A stretch of DNA of 64,000 nt from assembly GCF_030250645.1 (NCBI RefSeq), contig NZ_JASSVS010000006.1:1-64000 (forward strand), written 5' to 3'. This stretch comes from Marinobacter azerbaijanicus. GTDB taxonomy: Bacteria; Pseudomonadota; Gammaproteobacteria; Pseudomonadales; Oleiphilaceae. Shown here piece by piece: positions 43,590 through 53,699 of the stretch. A model generated the notes under the pieces. It did not search any database. It saw nothing but the letters and a program-made list of their open reading frames with translations, and was not told the DNA's origin. The position numbers were made by a program, and so were the translations under genes. The number at the start of each line of letters is the position of its first letter. Position 1 is the first letter of the stretch.

Positions 43590-45305
43590 ATGGCTACCAA
43601 TAATTCCAACGTGACGCTGACAGGGCTCGCCCGGCGCTTTGTCGAAGATGGCCTTCTGGACGAGGCGACGGCGAAAGATGCCTTTATTCAAGCTTCCCAG
43701 AACAAGATTCCGCTTATTACCTATCTTGTTCAGAACGAGCTGGCTAACAGCAGTGGACTGGCCTTTTCGGCTGCCATGGAGTTCGGGGTGTCGGTACTGG
43801 ACCTCAGCGCATTTCTGCCGGAAATGATGCCGGAGAAGGTGGTCGACGAAAAACTGATCCGTAAGCACAACGCTCTGCCACTATACAAGCGCGGGAACAG
43901 GCTGTTTATCGCGGTTTCCGACCCTACCAATATTCAGGCGCTGGATGAGATCAAATTCAATACCGGTCTCAGTACAGACGCTATCCTGGTGGACGATGCC
44001 AAACTCAGGACCGCCATTGACAAGTACCTCGAATCCCAGGACAGCTCCATGGGCGACCTGGACGATGCCGACCTGGAGGGTGTGGAGACTGAGGGCGGCG
44101 AGCAGGAAGACGATGCCGTTGTGGCGGCCACAGATGTCGATGATGCGCCGATTGTTAAGTATGTGAACAAGATGCTTCTTGATGCCATCCGAGGCGGTGC
44201 ATCGGATGTGCACTTCGAGCCATACGAAAAAACCTACCGGGTTCGGTACCGGACAGATGGCATACTTAAGGAAATGTCCCGCCCTTCCATCAAACTGGCG
44301 CCAAAGATTTCTGCTCGTATAAAGATCATGGCGCAACTGGATATTTCCGAACGCCGGGTACCCCAGGATGGCCGCATCAAGATGAAGCTGTCCAAGACCA
44401 AGGCGATCGACTTCCGGGTGAATACCCTGCCGACCCTTTGGGGCGAAAAGATTGTGCTCCGGATTCTGGACCCGAGCCAGGCCAAGCTTGGCATTGATGT
44501 TCTGGGTTACGAGGAAGAGCAGAAGAAGCTGTACATGGATGCTCTTGAACAGCCGCAGGGGATGATTCTGGTGACCGGGCCAACGGGTTCCGGTAAGACG
44601 GTTTCTCTCTATACGGGCCTAAACATCCTGAACACTCCGGAGCGCAATATCTCCACAGCGGAAGATCCTGCTGAAATCAACCTGGAAGGCGTTAACCAGG
44701 TTAACGTGAACAACAGGGTCGGGCTGGGTTTTGCGGAAGCACTGAGAGCGTTCCTGCGCCAGGACCCGGACATCATCATGGTGGGCGAGATCCGGGATCT
44801 GGAAACCGCCAACATTGCCATCAAGGCCGCGCAAACAGGCCATCTGGTATTGTCCACTCTGCACACCAACAGCGCAGCAGAAACGCTGACCCGCATGATG
44901 AATATGGGTGTGCCGGCATTCAACATCGCCACGTCGGTCAGCTTGATCATTGCCCAGCGATTGGGCCGGCGGCTGTGCCCTTCTTGCAAGCAACCCTTCG
45001 AGGTGCCCAAGGACGTGCTTTTGGAGGAGGGGTTCACACAGGAACAAATTGATACAGGGTTCACGTTGTACCGCCCCAAGGGCTGTGATAAATGCAATGG
45101 AGGATACAAAGGCCGCGTCGGTATTTACGAGGTGGTCAAGATTACTGAGGAACTGGCGAACATGATTATGGAGGAAGCCAGCTCCATTAAAATTGCAAAG
45201 CAGGCACAGGCCGAAGGCTTCCCGAACTTGCGCCAGTCTGCCCTCAAGAAGGTGATTGAGGGCGTGACCAGCCTTGAGGAAGCCAACCGCGTGACGAAGG
45301 ATTAA
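43590..45305 (+). CDS. pilB: type IV pilus assembly ATPase PilB
   Basis: 571 residues. N-terminal MshE-like domain ([17 protein letters not shown]), then the secretion ATPase core with Walker A GPTGSGKT near 330, Walker [11 protein letters not shown] near 393, and a four-Cys zinc site (CPSC near 463, CDKC near 499). Hexameric motor for pilus extension. Divergent from pilA; followed 2 bp later by pilC. Confidence 0.97.
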   Translation: MATNNSNVTLTGLARRFVEDGLLDEATAKDAFIQASQNKIPLITYLVQNELANSSGLAFSAAMEFGVSVLDLSAFLPEMMPEKVVDEKLIRKHNALPLYKRGNRLFIAVSDPTNIQALDEIKFNTGLSTDAILVDDAKLRTAIDKYLESQDSSMGDLDDADLEGVETEGGEQEDDAVVAATDVDDAPIVKYVNKMLLDAIRGGASDVHFEPYEKTYRVRYRTDGILKEMSRPSIKLAPKISARIKIMAQLDISERRVPQDGRIKMKLSKTKAIDFRVNTLPTLWGEKIVLRILDPSQAKLGIDVLGYEEEQKKLYMDALEQPQGMILVTGPTGSGKTVSLYTGLNILNTPERNISTAEDPAEINLEGVNQVNVNNRVGLGFAEALRAFLRQDPDIIMVGEIRDLETANIAIKAAQTGHLVLSTLHTNSAAETLTRMMNMGVPAFNIATSVSLIIAQRLGRRLCPSCKQPFEVPKDVLLEEGFTQEQIDTGFTLYRPKGCDKCNGGYKGRVGIYEVVKITEELANMIMEEASSIKIAKQAQAEGFPNLRQSALKKVIEGVTSLEEANRVTKD

Positions 45306-45307
45306 GC

Positions 45308-46525
45308 ATGGCAGAAAAAGCAGAGAAACTTCAGGCGTTCGTCTGGGAAGGTAAAGACCGCAAGGGCAACAAGTCCAAGGGTGAAGTGTCCGGTACCAAC
45401 CTTGCACTGGTAAAAGCGCAGCTGCGCAAGCAGGGCATTATCCCGGATAAAGTGAAGAAGAAGCCCAAGCCGTTGTTTGGGGGCAGCAAGAAAATCACGC
45501 CGTTTGATATTGCCATGTTTACACGGCAGATGGCGACGATGATGAAAGCGGGTGTACCACTGGTTCAGAGCTTTGACATCGTGACGGATGGATTGGAAAA
45601 CCAGGGATTGAAGGAACTGATTGCTGCTGTTCGCAACGATGTGGCGTCGGGTACTAGTTTTGCTAACGCTCTGCGTCGCCATCCCAAGTATTTTGATAAC
45701 CTTTATTGCAACCTGGTGGACTCCGGCGAAAAGGCCGGCGCGCTTGAGCAGATGCTTGACCGCATAGCAATGTATCTTGAGAAAACTGAAACTCTCAAGA
45801 AAAAGGTCAAGAAGGCCATGACCTACCCTATTGCGGTCATTGTGGTTGCGATTGTGGTTACCGCCATCCTGCTGGTTAAGGTTGTGCCTCAGTTTGAGAG
45901 CCTATTCCAGGGCTTTGGTGCAGATTTGCCAGTGTTTACCCAGTTTATTATCGGGATATCGGAATGGATGCAGCAGTGGTGGTTCATTGTCCTCCTTGGC
46001 ATCGTCGGCGCGGTATTTCTCTTCAAGGAGGCCAAGAAAAAATCCCTGAAGTTTTCCGATCTTGTCGACAAATATGTGCTGAAGCTTCCCGTGGTGGGCG
46101 AAATTTTGGACAAATCAGCCGTTGCGAAGTTTGGTCGGGTGCTCTCGACGACATTCGCTTCCGGCGTCCCCTTGGTGGACGCCCTGGATTCGGTTGCTGG
46201 CGCCACCGGTAATGCGGTTTATCGCGATGCGGTAATGAAGATCAAGGACGATGTATCCAGCGGTACCCAGCTACAGGCTTCGATGAAAACCACTGGTGTA
46301 TTCCCTGTAATGGCGGTGCAGCTTACCGCTATCGGCGAGGAGTCCGGTAACCTGGATGAGATGCTGGAGAAGGTGGCTGACCATTATGAAGGGGTTGTTG
46401 ACGATATGGTTGATAACCTGACTGCCCTGATGGAGCCGATGATTATGGCGGTTCTTGGTGTGTTGGTGGGTGGCCTCATTATTGGTATGTACCTGCCGAT
46501 CTTCCAGATGGGTCAGGTGGTTTGA
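45308..46525 (+). CDS. pilC: type IV pilus inner-membrane platform protein PilC
   Basis: 405 residues, two T2SSF domains (TRQMATMMKAGVPLVQSFD near 75; FGRVLSTTFASGVPLVDALD near 275), each followed by a membrane helix, and a last helix at the C-terminus (AVLGVLVGGLIIGMYLPIF). Connects PilB to the growing pilus base. AAGGA stands 7 nt before the ATG, inside the pilB end. Confidence 0.97.
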   Translation: MAEKAEKLQAFVWEGKDRKGNKSKGEVSGTNLALVKAQLRKQGIIPDKVKKKPKPLFGGSKKITPFDIAMFTRQMATMMKAGVPLVQSFDIVTDGLENQGLKELIAAVRNDVASGTSFANALRRHPKYFDNLYCNLVDSGEKAGALEQMLDRIAMYLEKTETLKKKVKKAMTYPIAVIVVAIVVTAILLVKVVPQFESLFQGFGADLPVFTQFIIGISEWMQQWWFIVLLGIVGAVFLFKEAKKKSLKFSDLVDKYVLKLPVVGEILDKSAVAKFGRVLSTTFASGVPLVDALDSVAGATGNAVYRDAVMKIKDDVSSGTQLQASMKTTGVFPVMAVQLTAIGEESGNLDEMLEKVADHYEGVVDDMVDNLTALMEPMIMAVLGVLVGGLIIGMYLPIFQMGQVV

Positions 46526-46540
46526 TTTGTCTGGTTCTTC

Positions 46541-46633
46541 TTGTCGGATTACGGCCCTTTGGGCCTAATCCGACCTACGATTCGGCAGCAGCACTCTCAC
46601 GTAGGTTGGATTAGGCGAAGCCGTCATCCAACA
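46541..46633. repeat. inverted pair of REP-B elements between pilC and pilD
   Basis: Copy one, 46541-46579: TTGTCGGATTACGGCC...GGCCTAATCCGACCTACG. Copy two, 46600-46633, in opposite orientation and slightly diverged (CGTAGGTTGGATTAGGCG...CATCCAACAAC). The pair could fold as two hairpins or one large one and may limit read-through from pilBC into pilD. Confidence 0.9.
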
Positions 46634-46670
46634 ACAAGCCCTCGCTAAACTCCCCAACCTCGGACAAGCA

Positions 46671-47549
46671 ATGCCAAACCTAGCTCCCCTCCTCGACACT
46701 CCCTGGCTTCTCTACACCGCGGTTACCCTTTTCTCCCTCTGCATCGGCAGTTTTCTCAACGTTGTTATCCTGCGACTGCCCAAAATGATGCAGCAGGACT
46801 GGCGTTGCCAGTGTGAGGAGTTTCTTGAGCTTCCTGACGGGCAGAGGAAAAAAGAGGAAGAGGCGATCACGCTTTCAAAGCCCGCGTCCACCTGCCCTTC
46901 CTGCGGCCACAGGATTCGTGCCTGGGAGAATATTCCGGTGATCAGTTATCTGGTACTGGGTGGCAAGTGCGCTTCCTGCAAGGCCGGCATTTCGCCGCGC
47001 TATCCGATTATTGAGGCGGTGACGGCGCTGTTTTCCGTGGTGACCGTTCTTGTCATGGGGCCGACGGCTGCGGCGTTATGGGCGTTGCTGCTGGTGTGGG
47101 CACTGATTGCGCTGACGGTAATTGATTTTGACACCCAGCTGTTACCGGATAGCATAACGCTGCCGCTGATGTGGCTGGGCCTGGTTCTGAATTACTTTGG
47201 TGTGCTCACTGACTTTAACAGCGCCTTCTGGGGCGCTGTTGCGGGTTACCTGTCGCTCTGGTCGATCTACTGGCTGTTCAAGCTTGTGACCGGCAAGGAA
47301 GGTATGGGGCATGGGGATTTCAAGCTGCTGGCGGCACTGGGGGCCTGGCTGGGGTGGCAGATGTTGCCTGCGGTTATTCTGTTGTCGTCCCTGGTTGGCG
47401 CGGTTGTGGGGATCAGCCTGATGGTGTTCCGCAAGCATGGGCGTGAGGTGCCGATTCCGTTCGGGCCGTATCTGGCGGCGGCGGGGTTGCTTTGCCTTTG
47501 GTTTGGGGCGGAGATTTTGGCGGCTTGGTATTCGTATCTGGGGGTTTAG
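46671..47549 (+). CDS. pilD: prepilin leader peptidase / N-methyltransferase PilD
   Basis: 292 residues, polytopic. SLCIGSFLNVVILRLP near 22-37, cytoplasmic zinc motif C75/C78 and C100/C103 required for methylation, and the two catalytic aspartates in VIDFDTQLLPD (151-160) and GMGHGDFK (211-218). Cleaves PilA and minor pilins after the leader Gly and methylates the new N-terminus. Separated from pilC by REP-B repeats. Confidence 0.96.
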   Translation: MPNLAPLLDTPWLLYTAVTLFSLCIGSFLNVVILRLPKMMQQDWRCQCEEFLELPDGQRKKEEEAITLSKPASTCPSCGHRIRAWENIPVISYLVLGGKCASCKAGISPRYPIIEAVTALFSVVTVLVMGPTAAALWALLLVWALIALTVIDFDTQLLPDSITLPLMWLGLVLNYFGVLTDFNSAFWGAVAGYLSLWSIYWLFKLVTGKEGMGHGDFKLLAALGAWLGWQMLPAVILLSSLVGAVVGISLMVFRKHGREVPIPFGPYLAAAGLLCLWFGAEILAAWYSYLGV

Positions 47550-47560
47550 TTGGAGTTGGG

Positions 47561-47640
47561 TTGTCGGATTACGGCTTCGCCTAATCCGACCTACAGGAAC
47601 CATGGCGGTAGGTCGGATTAGCGAAGCGTAATCCGACAAC
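47561..47640. repeat. inverted pair of REP-B elements between pilD and coaE
   Basis: 47561-47594 (TTGTCGGATTACGGCTTC...AATCCGACCTAC) and 47608-47640 (GTAGGTCGGATTAGCG...AATCCGACAAC) face each other around 13 bases, a doublet like the BIMEs of enterobacteria. Each is a hairpin and the two are complementary. Confidence 0.93.
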
Positions 47641-47672
47641 CCCGACAACTTGGAATCAATTTCGGAGGTTTA

Positions 47673-48275
47673 ATGGCTGTTGTTGGCCTTACCGGTGGCA
47701 TAGGCTCGGGAAAATCGACGGTTGCGCGGATGTTCGGCGCCCGGGGTGTGCACTGGGTGGATGCCGATGACGTTGCCCGCGAGGTTGTTGAGCCTGGCAC
47801 GCCGGCTCTGAAGAAGATTGCGGAGCATTTTGGTGAGGATATCCTGCATCCGGATGGTGGGCTGGATCGGGCTGCGTTGCGGCAGGTGGTGTTTGATGCG
47901 CCGGAGGAGCGGGCCTGGTTGGAGGGGTTGTTGCACCCGGTGATTCGCGAGGAGCTGGTTCGTCAGTTGCGCCCGGTGGACTATGCCCTGCCCTATGTGT
48001 TGCTGGTGTCACCATTGCTGCTGGAAACAGACCAGCACCAGTTGGTTGATAAGGTGGTTGTGGTGGATGTGCCGGTCGACGTTCAGATTGAACGGACCAT
48101 GGCCAGGGATGATAATCTCCGTGACCAGGTCCAGCGAATTATTGATGCCCAGATCCCCCGGGACAAGCGGCTGCAGAAGGCTGATGAGGTAGTGGACAAT
48201 AACCGGCCCGTAAGTGAGGTTGAACACCGCGTTGACGAGTTACACAAGCAGTTCCTGGTGGCCTTTGACCGCTAG
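47673..48275 (+). CDS. coaE: dephospho-CoA kinase
   Basis: 200 residues. P-loop GLTGGIGSGKST at 5-16, DADDVAREVVEPG near 31-43, and the LLEGLLHP-type segment WLEGLLHPVIREEL around 89. Phosphorylates dephospho-CoA in the last step of CoA synthesis. Good ribosome binding site (GGAGG). In pseudomonads coaE follows pilD and is followed by yacG; here yacG is displaced by 4.4 kb. Confidence 0.96.
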   Translation: MAVVGLTGGIGSGKSTVARMFGARGVHWVDADDVAREVVEPGTPALKKIAEHFGEDILHPDGGLDRAALRQVVFDAPEERAWLEGLLHPVIREELVRQLRPVDYALPYVLLVSPLLLETDQHQLVDKVVVVDVPVDVQIERTMARDDNLRDQVQRIIDAQIPRDKRLQKADEVVDNNRPVSEVEHRVDELHKQFLVAFDR

Positions 48276-49362
48276 CATCCGTCGTTTTTTCCGCAGCCAT
48301 TTCCGTGTATATGCCGCCCTGCTTGCGGCAGCCCCCGGCATGTCCGCAGCACAGGAAGCGCTGTTCTCCATTGTTGACCCGGAAGTGGAGAGCACGCTGG
48401 CGCCTGAAAGCCTGCCACCTTCGTTTTTTACTTTTTCCCCCGACGAATTCTGGGCCGAGCCCAGGGATTCTTACTGGCTGGAGTTCAGCAACTGGGTTCT
48501 GACCCAGGAGCGCACCCAGGGCAATAGGGTCCAGGCTCTTGGTGAGTGGGCGGACCGTACGCTGTCTGGCAGCAGCCAGGCGTTGCCGGATAATGAGAGC
48601 TATCTTCGGGTGGGTTTTGCCACCGAGTCTGAATATGGCGACCCGGCCCAGTTTGACCCGGAGGCGCGGTTCCGGCTGGATATTCCGACTACAGAGGAAA
48701 AGCTGCGGCTGGTCATCGAGAGTGAGAGCGATGAACTGATCCCCCTCTCGGAGCGGCGGCGAAGCCGGCAACTGACGGAGAGTGAGCGCAGCGAGACCCA
48801 GGCAACAGGTGCCTTTCGTTATCTGGCCAGCGTCGGTGATGCAATCAATCTGAGCAATGATGTGGGTGTTCGGCTGCGGCTGCCACCGGACGCTTTCTGG
48901 CGTGCGAAAGCCGAGAAGAGTTGGCAGCCGGGCGAGGACTGGAAGCTGGCGGTAGAGCAGCGGGTGTATTATTTCCACCAGGATGGCTGGGGCACGCGGT
49001 CGTGGTTTGGCGCGGGGCGGGATCTGGGGAATGGCTGGAATACGCTGGTGTCTTCAGAGGTTGAGTGGGTTCACGATGAGCGCAAGTTTGAGCTTTCCCA
49101 GACGGCGAATTTTTACAAACGGCTGAATAACCGGTCTACTCTGAATCCTCGGCTGGGTGTTCTGGGGGAAAGCCGGCCCGGCTGGCGGACGACGTCGGTG
49201 TTTGCGGACGTGACTTATCGGTATCGGTTGTATGGGGACTGGTTGTTTGGGGAGGTGATTCCGGCGCTGGAGTTTCCGCGGGATGAGAGTTTCAAGGATC
49301 GGGCTTCGTTGGTTTTGCGGATTGAGTTGTTTTTTTCTGGCAGTATTGAGCGGCCCTACTGA
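48265..49362 (+). CDS. uncharacterised exported protein, probable outer-membrane protein
   Basis: About 366 residues from the TTG at 48265, which gives a proper signal peptide (RRFFRSHFRVYAALLAAAPG, cleavage near MSAAQE) and overlaps coaE by only 11 bp. The ATG at 48214 gives 382 residues, an over-long N-terminus and a 62-bp overlap. The mature part has alternating polar/hydrophobic beta strands, many Arg/Trp/Tyr and ends in LVLRIELFFSGSIERPY. I do not recognise a family by name. Confidence 0.75.
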   Translation: MTASIRRFFRSHFRVYAALLAAAPGMSAAQEALFSIVDPEVESTLAPESLPPSFFTFSPDEFWAEPRDSYWLEFSNWVLTQERTQGNRVQALGEWADRTLSGSSQALPDNESYLRVGFATESEYGDPAQFDPEARFRLDIPTTEEKLRLVIESESDELIPLSERRRSRQLTESERSETQATGAFRYLASVGDAINLSNDVGVRLRLPPDAFWRAKAEKSWQPGEDWKLAVEQRVYYFHQDGWGTRSWFGAGRDLGNGWNTLVSSEVEWVHDERKFELSQTANFYKRLNNRSTLNPRLGVLGESRPGWRTTSVFADVTYRYRLYGDWLFGEVIPALEFPRDESFKDRASLVLRIELFFSGSIERPY

Positions 49363-49400
49363 TCGGTGTTCGAGTTTTGAATCTGGTGTTTTTCTGGCCG

Positions 49401-49514
49401 AGCTTCGCGGGTGGGGGCCCTTGCCGGGAACCGCTACGAGCACATCCTTGTGCGCTTGACTTCGGCCGTCGCTGGCCGAAGACATTCCCGGCAAGGGCCC
49501 CCACCCGCAAAGCT
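49401..49514. repeat. large cruciform repeat: 30-bp inverted arms enclosing two small hairpins
   Basis: Arms 49401-49430 and 49485-49514 are inverted repeats with one mismatch (core GGGTGGGGGCCCTTGCC). The 54-base centre holds two more hairpins: GCACA/TGTGC at 49440-49453 and CTTCGGCC/GGCCGAAG at 49460-49481. The predicted fold is a three-way junction. It fills most of the gap between the preceding exported-protein gene and trmO. Confidence 0.92.
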
Positions 49515-49536
49515 CTACCTCGGAGTTGTCTGAAAA

Positions 49537-50283
49537 ATGAGTCGTCATCCTTCTCGTCCTGCCGTTGAGGCTTTAACGCTAACACCCATTGCCATTACCC
49601 GTTCCTGTTTCCGTGACAAGTTTGGGGTGCCCCGCCAGCCCGGGCTGACCCGGTTTGCCCATGCCGAGTTAATCATTCAGCCGCCGTTTGACCGGGAGGA
49701 TGCATTTCGGGGGTTGGAGACGGCGAGTCATTTGTGGCTGACGTTTCAGTTTCATGAGGCGGTACGGGCGGAGTGGCGGCCGGTGGTTCGGCCTCCGCGG
49801 TTGGGGGGGAATAAAAAGATCGGGGTGTTCGCCAGTCGGTCGCCGTTCCGGCCTAACAGCCTGGGGCTGTCGGTGGTGCGGAATGAGGGGCTTGGCAGGG
49901 ATGATGACGGGCGGCTGGTTCTGCGGATCAGCGATCATGACCTGATTGACGGTACGCCGGTTCTGGATATCAAACCGTATCTGCCGTTTGCGGATTCGGT
50001 GCCGGAGGCTTCGTTGGGCTGGGCGGATTCGGCGCCGACGGAGCGGTTGCCGGTGGTTTTTCTGGCGGAGGCAGAGCAGCAGCTTTCGGAATTGCCGGCG
50101 GCGCGGTATCCCGATTTGCGGGGGCTGATTGAGGATGTGGTGAGTTACGATCCTCGGCCGTCGTTCCGGCGAGGCCGGGATGAAGTGCGGATTTACGGTG
50201 CGCATCTTTATGATCTGAATGTGCGTTTTCGCTTTGTTCATGACGATTCACAGGAACGTGTCGAAGTGCTAACGGTCTGTTAA
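49537..50283 (+). CDS. trmO: tRNA (t6A37-N6)-methyltransferase TrmO (TsaA/YaeB)
   Basis: 248 residues. TPIAITRSCFRDKFGVPRQP at 16-35, HLWLTFQFHEA, GVFASRSPFRPNSLGLS near 106-122 and VLDIKPYLPFADS near 145 are signatures of the UPF0066/TrmO family, a beta-barrel SAM-dependent methyltransferase acting on t6A of certain tRNA-Thr species. Full length. No operon partner in sight; next gene starts 32 bp later. Confidence 0.93.
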   Translation: MSRHPSRPAVEALTLTPIAITRSCFRDKFGVPRQPGLTRFAHAELIIQPPFDREDAFRGLETASHLWLTFQFHEAVRAEWRPVVRPPRLGGNKKIGVFASRSPFRPNSLGLSVVRNEGLGRDDDGRLVLRISDHDLIDGTPVLDIKPYLPFADSVPEASLGWADSAPTERLPVVFLAEAEQQLSELPAARYPDLRGLIEDVVSYDPRPSFRRGRDEVRIYGAHLYDLNVRFRFVHDDSQERVEVLTVC

Positions 50284-50315
50284 ACTGCAGATCGGTTGTT
50301 TTTTCGACACAGGGA

Positions 50316-52676
50316 ATGCGTGCCTTGCCTCCGATCCGGTTATTCAGACGAATAGGTGTACGGCCACTGGCTGCCAGGCTGCTGGTTTACGTTCTGTTGT
50401 TCAGTCTTATTCTGTCGCTGGCAGCAACGGGCGTGCAGATGATTGGCGAGTTCGAGCGCCGCAAACAGGAGCTTCGCAGTACCCAGGAGCGTGCGGCAGA
50501 GCTGGTTTCAGGTTCCATGAGCAACAACCTGTGGCTGATGAACTTCAGTGAGGTGGCCAACAGCCTCGATGACATGCGCGCCATCCCCGTTATCCAGCAC
50601 GCCCGGGTAATCACTCGCAGCGGTCAGGAGTTCAGTACCGGCACCTATCCGGATGGCCGGGTGATCAGTCAGTCTTTCCCCCTGGTTTTCAACCGTGCGT
50701 CTATCGATAATCCCGAGGCTATGGGAACCCTGACGGTGACGTCGTCGGTGGAGACGGTCTACAACGAGCTGATGGATCGTGCGCTGCTGACGCTGCTGTT
50801 CCAGTCGATGATTGTGATGCTCGGTACCCTGGGGCTTCTCGTTATCGTCCGGCTCACCCTGTCGCGGCATCTGGAAACCATTTCCGACTATGCCGCACGG
50901 CTGAACCTGGATGCGTTGATTGAGCCGCTGAAGCTTCGTCGCAAACCACCCAAGCGCGGGGATGAGCTCAGTGAGCTGGAACAGGCTCTGAACACCATGC
51001 GCCTGCAGTTGCTGGAAGATACCCGCTCGCTGCGGCAAACTTCGATTCAGTCGCAGGATGAGCGGGATGAAGCGGTGCGGGCCAACCACGCCAAGAACCA
51101 GTTCCTGGCCAATGTCAGCCATGAACTACGGATTCCTCTGCAGTCGGTTCTGGGCTACGCCAACCTGCTGTCAGACACTCCCCTGGACCAGGACCAGCGC
51201 GAGTATGTCCACACCCTGCTGAATGCGTCCGAGAGCCTGTCGTCCATCATCAACGACCTGCTGGATATTTCCAGCATGGAGGCCGGCAAGCTGGTGCTGG
51301 AGGATATTCCGTTTGACCTGCGGGATACCCTGAATGATCTGGTGCACATGCTGGGCGCCCGGGCCCGGGAGAAAGGCCTGGCACTGGAGCTGCGCATCGA
51401 CGAGAACCTGCCCTGGGTGTTGAGGGGCGACCCGGTGCGGCTGCGGCAGGTTCTGCTGAACCTGACCTCCAACGCCATCAAGTTTACCGACTCCGGCCAC
51501 GTGCTGATCAGCATTGAAGTGCTCGGCCGCAGGGATGACAACGTGCGGCTTCGGATCGCGGTTGAGGATACCGGAGTGGGTATAAATCCGGAGGACATCC
51601 CTCTGGTGTATGAGCCGTATGTCCAGCTCGGCCAGCGGTTTCAGCGCCAGCTCCCGGGCGCGGGCCTGGGGCTGACTATCTGCCGTCAGCTGGTGCACCT
51701 CATGAACGGCTCCCTGGATCTGGAAAGCAAACCCGGCGAAGGCTCCACTTTCTGGATGGAGCTCTCCCTGCCGGTCGCCACGGAGAGCACTGGCCGCAGC
51801 CGGCCGGATACCAGCATGATCCGGGGCAAGCGCATTCTGGTGGTGGACTCCTACGAGCTGTCCCGCAAGATTACCCTGGAAATGCTCTCGCGCCACGAGC
51901 TTGACATTGAAGCGGTGAAATCCGCCGGCGAGGCACTGACCTCGGTGCGCCTGGCCTCGGATAACCACGAACCCTTTGACGCCATCGTGCTGGACGGATT
52001 CGTACCCGATATGGACAGCGATCTGCTGTGCCGCCAGATTCGCAGCAACCCGGAATGGAGCCATACCCGGCTGCTGATTCTGTCTTCCAATCCCCAGCGG
52101 GGCGATGCGGAGCATTTCCGGCAGGCGGGTGCCGATGCCTTCCTGAGCAAGTCACTGCGGGAGTCCTGTCTGACACCGATTCTGCATCAGTTGTTTGCGG
52201 ATGCCGCCAAGGAAGAACGCCGGTTCCTCACGCGTTTTTCCCTGCAGGCGGTCAGCGACAACACCCGACGCCAGGAGCTACCCTGTGGCCGCATGAAAGT
52301 TCTGCTGGTGGAAGATAACCCGGTGAACCGCACGCTCTCGCGCAGACTGCTGGAGAAGCTGGGCTGTGACGTGATGACAGCCAATGATGGTGAAGCGGCG
52401 TCCAGCCTGTGGCAGTGGCATCCGTTTGACGTGATTTTCATGGACTGCATCATGCCCCGACTGGATGGATTCGAGGCCACGCGGCGTCTACGCCAATGGG
52501 AGAAATCCCACAACCGCCCCCGGGTTCCTGTGGTGGCACTGACCGCCAGTGCCATGGAAAAGGACGAGGAGCGCTGTCGCGAAGCGGGTATGGATTCCTT
52601 TGTGGCCAAACCTGTCAATATTGAAATGTTGCGGGCGGTTCTGGAACAATACTGCAAAGCGTCCGCATCCACCTGA
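50316..52676 (+). CDS. hybrid sensor histidine kinase with two receiver domains
   Basis: 786 residues. First membrane helix near 19-43, periplasmic sensor loop, second helix near 155-180, HAMP-like region, HisKA with [20 protein letters not shown] (His near 268), HATPase with NAIKF, DTGVGI, and [13 protein letters not shown]. Receiver one from about 507 has a VVDS start (only one acid of the usual pair) with Asp near 559; receiver two from about 659 has VEDN and FMDCIMP (Asp near 709) and KP. No Hpt domain follows, so the phosphate must go to a separate Hpt protein. Signal unknown. Confidence 0.92.
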   Translation: MRALPPIRLFRRIGVRPLAARLLVYVLLFSLILSLAATGVQMIGEFERRKQELRSTQERAAELVSGSMSNNLWLMNFSEVANSLDDMRAIPVIQHARVITRSGQEFSTGTYPDGRVISQSFPLVFNRASIDNPEAMGTLTVTSSVETVYNELMDRALLTLLFQSMIVMLGTLGLLVIVRLTLSRHLETISDYAARLNLDALIEPLKLRRKPPKRGDELSELEQALNTMRLQLLEDTRSLRQTSIQSQDERDEAVRANHAKNQFLANVSHELRIPLQSVLGYANLLSDTPLDQDQREYVHTLLNASESLSSIINDLLDISSMEAGKLVLEDIPFDLRDTLNDLVHMLGARAREKGLALELRIDENLPWVLRGDPVRLRQVLLNLTSNAIKFTDSGHVLISIEVLGRRDDNVRLRIAVEDTGVGINPEDIPLVYEPYVQLGQRFQRQLPGAGLGLTICRQLVHLMNGSLDLESKPGEGSTFWMELSLPVATESTGRSRPDTSMIRGKRILVVDSYELSRKITLEMLSRHELDIEAVKSAGEALTSVRLASDNHEPFDAIVLDGFVPDMDSDLLCRQIRSNPEWSHTRLLILSSNPQRGDAEHFRQAGADAFLSKSLRESCLTPILHQLFADAAKEERRFLTRFSLQAVSDNTRRQELPCGRMKVLLVEDNPVNRTLSRRLLEKLGCDVMTANDGEAASSLWQWHPFDVIFMDCIMPRLDGFEATRRLRQWEKSHNRPRVPVVALTASAMEKDEERCREAGMDSFVAKPVNIEMLRAVLEQYCKASAST

Positions 52677-52695
52677 ACAACCCCACAAGGCCACC

Positions 52696-52884
52696 ATGAA
52701 CGTAGAATGCCCCACCTGCAGGAAATCCGTGGAATGGAATGAGAACAATCCTTTCCGCCCTTTCTGCTCCGAACGCTGTAAGCTGATTGATCTGGGCGCC
52801 TGGGCCAACGAGGAATATCGTGTACCAGCCGAGAACGTGTCACCCGAGGATCTCGATCAGGGCGGTGATACCACCACCCACTGA
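52696..52884 (+). CDS. yacG: DNA gyrase inhibitor / zinc-ribbon protein YacG
   Basis: 62 residues from the ATG at 52696. Zinc ribbon with C5-x2-C8 and C24-x3-C28 ([25 protein letters not shown]), the exact YacG pattern. E. coli YacG binds GyrB and blocks gyrase. The frame is open upstream but only over hybrid-kinase codons. Usually adjacent to coaE. Confidence 0.93.
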   Translation: MNVECPTCRKSVEWNENNPFRPFCSERCKLIDLGAWANEEYRVPAENVSPEDLDQGGDTTTH

Positions 52885-53001
52885 AGGCCCGTATTAACCG
52901 CCCCTTAACCCGTTTTAAGTTGAGACACCTGTGCCGGCCCGTTACCATTCGGCCAAATGAAGCCCGATCCGGTTACATTCAATCAATGAGAAGGTAGAAG
53001 A

Positions 53002-53556
53002 ATGAAAGCGTACCGTATTCCTTTGATCGTTCTGTCCCTTGCGGCAGCCCCTTTATACGCTGCCGATGCGGATCTGAGCCTGACCAACGACTCCGTCAAG
53101 GGCCAGGTAAATTTCTTCGAAACCAATTCTGACATCCAGGTCGGTACCGGCTATACCTACCACGAAGGCAGTCGCCACATCGGCAACGTGGATTTCCACG
53201 CCCAGGGCCGCACGGCACTTGGCAACCTCCCTACCACCGCGGGCATTGGTGTGCGCGCCATCGGCTGGGAAGATGACCCTGCTGACGGCGGTGCGGTTGC
53301 CCTGGGCGGGTTCGCCACGGTAAATGTGCCCGACGTGCCCGGCCTGTCGTTCACCGGCGGTCTCCATTACGCGCCGAGCATCCTGTCCTTCGGTGATTCC
53401 GATGACATGACCAGCTTGGAGCTGCGGGCCAGCTACCGCGTAATCCGTAACGCCGAGCTCTTTGCCGGTTACCGCTATCTCAATACCAACTTTGAGGGCC
53501 GTGGCGACCTCAACCTGGATGAAGGTGTGCTGGCTGGTATGAAGATCTTCTTCTGA
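53002..53556 (+). CDS. YfaZ-family outer-membrane protein
   Basis: 184 residues. Signal peptide to about residue 20 (LSLAAAPLYAA), then eight or so amphipathic beta strands ending in AGMKIFF with a C-terminal Phe, as in small barrels. ADLSLTNDSVKGQVNFF and SFTGGLHYAPSILSF are like YfaZ. GAGAAGG lies before the ATG. Function of the family is unknown. Confidence 0.85.
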   Translation: MKAYRIPLIVLSLAAAPLYAADADLSLTNDSVKGQVNFFETNSDIQVGTGYTYHEGSRHIGNVDFHAQGRTALGNLPTTAGIGVRAIGWEDDPADGGAVALGGFATVNVPDVPGLSFTGGLHYAPSILSFGDSDDMTSLELRASYRVIRNAELFAGYRYLNTNFEGRGDLNLDEGVLAGMKIFF

Positions 53557-53584
53557 TCCATCCCTGAACACCCTGGAAATCCGG

Positions 53585-53606
53585 CCCCGCCGCCATGGCG
53601 GCGGGG
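53585..53606. terminator. perfect GC-rich palindrome after yfaZ (terminator-like)
   Basis: CCCCGCCGCC and GGCGGCGGGG pair perfectly with only AT in the centre. No T-run follows on the plus strand, so intrinsic termination would be weak; it may act as an mRNA 3'-end stabiliser. Confidence 0.6.
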
Positions 53607-53699
53607 TAACCACCCCACGAATTCGTGCCCTGCCTCACTCTTTGCCCGTTGCCAACTTGATAAACTGTCCGCTCACGCTCCGGGAATGGTTTATCTGGC

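Noticed and set aside
47604..47611. GGCGGTAG, the ops core, on the plus strand between pilD and coaE
   Set aside because: It is the edge of a REP-B copy (GGCGGTAGGTCGG), the following bases do not match ops, and coaE is not an RfaH-type long operon.
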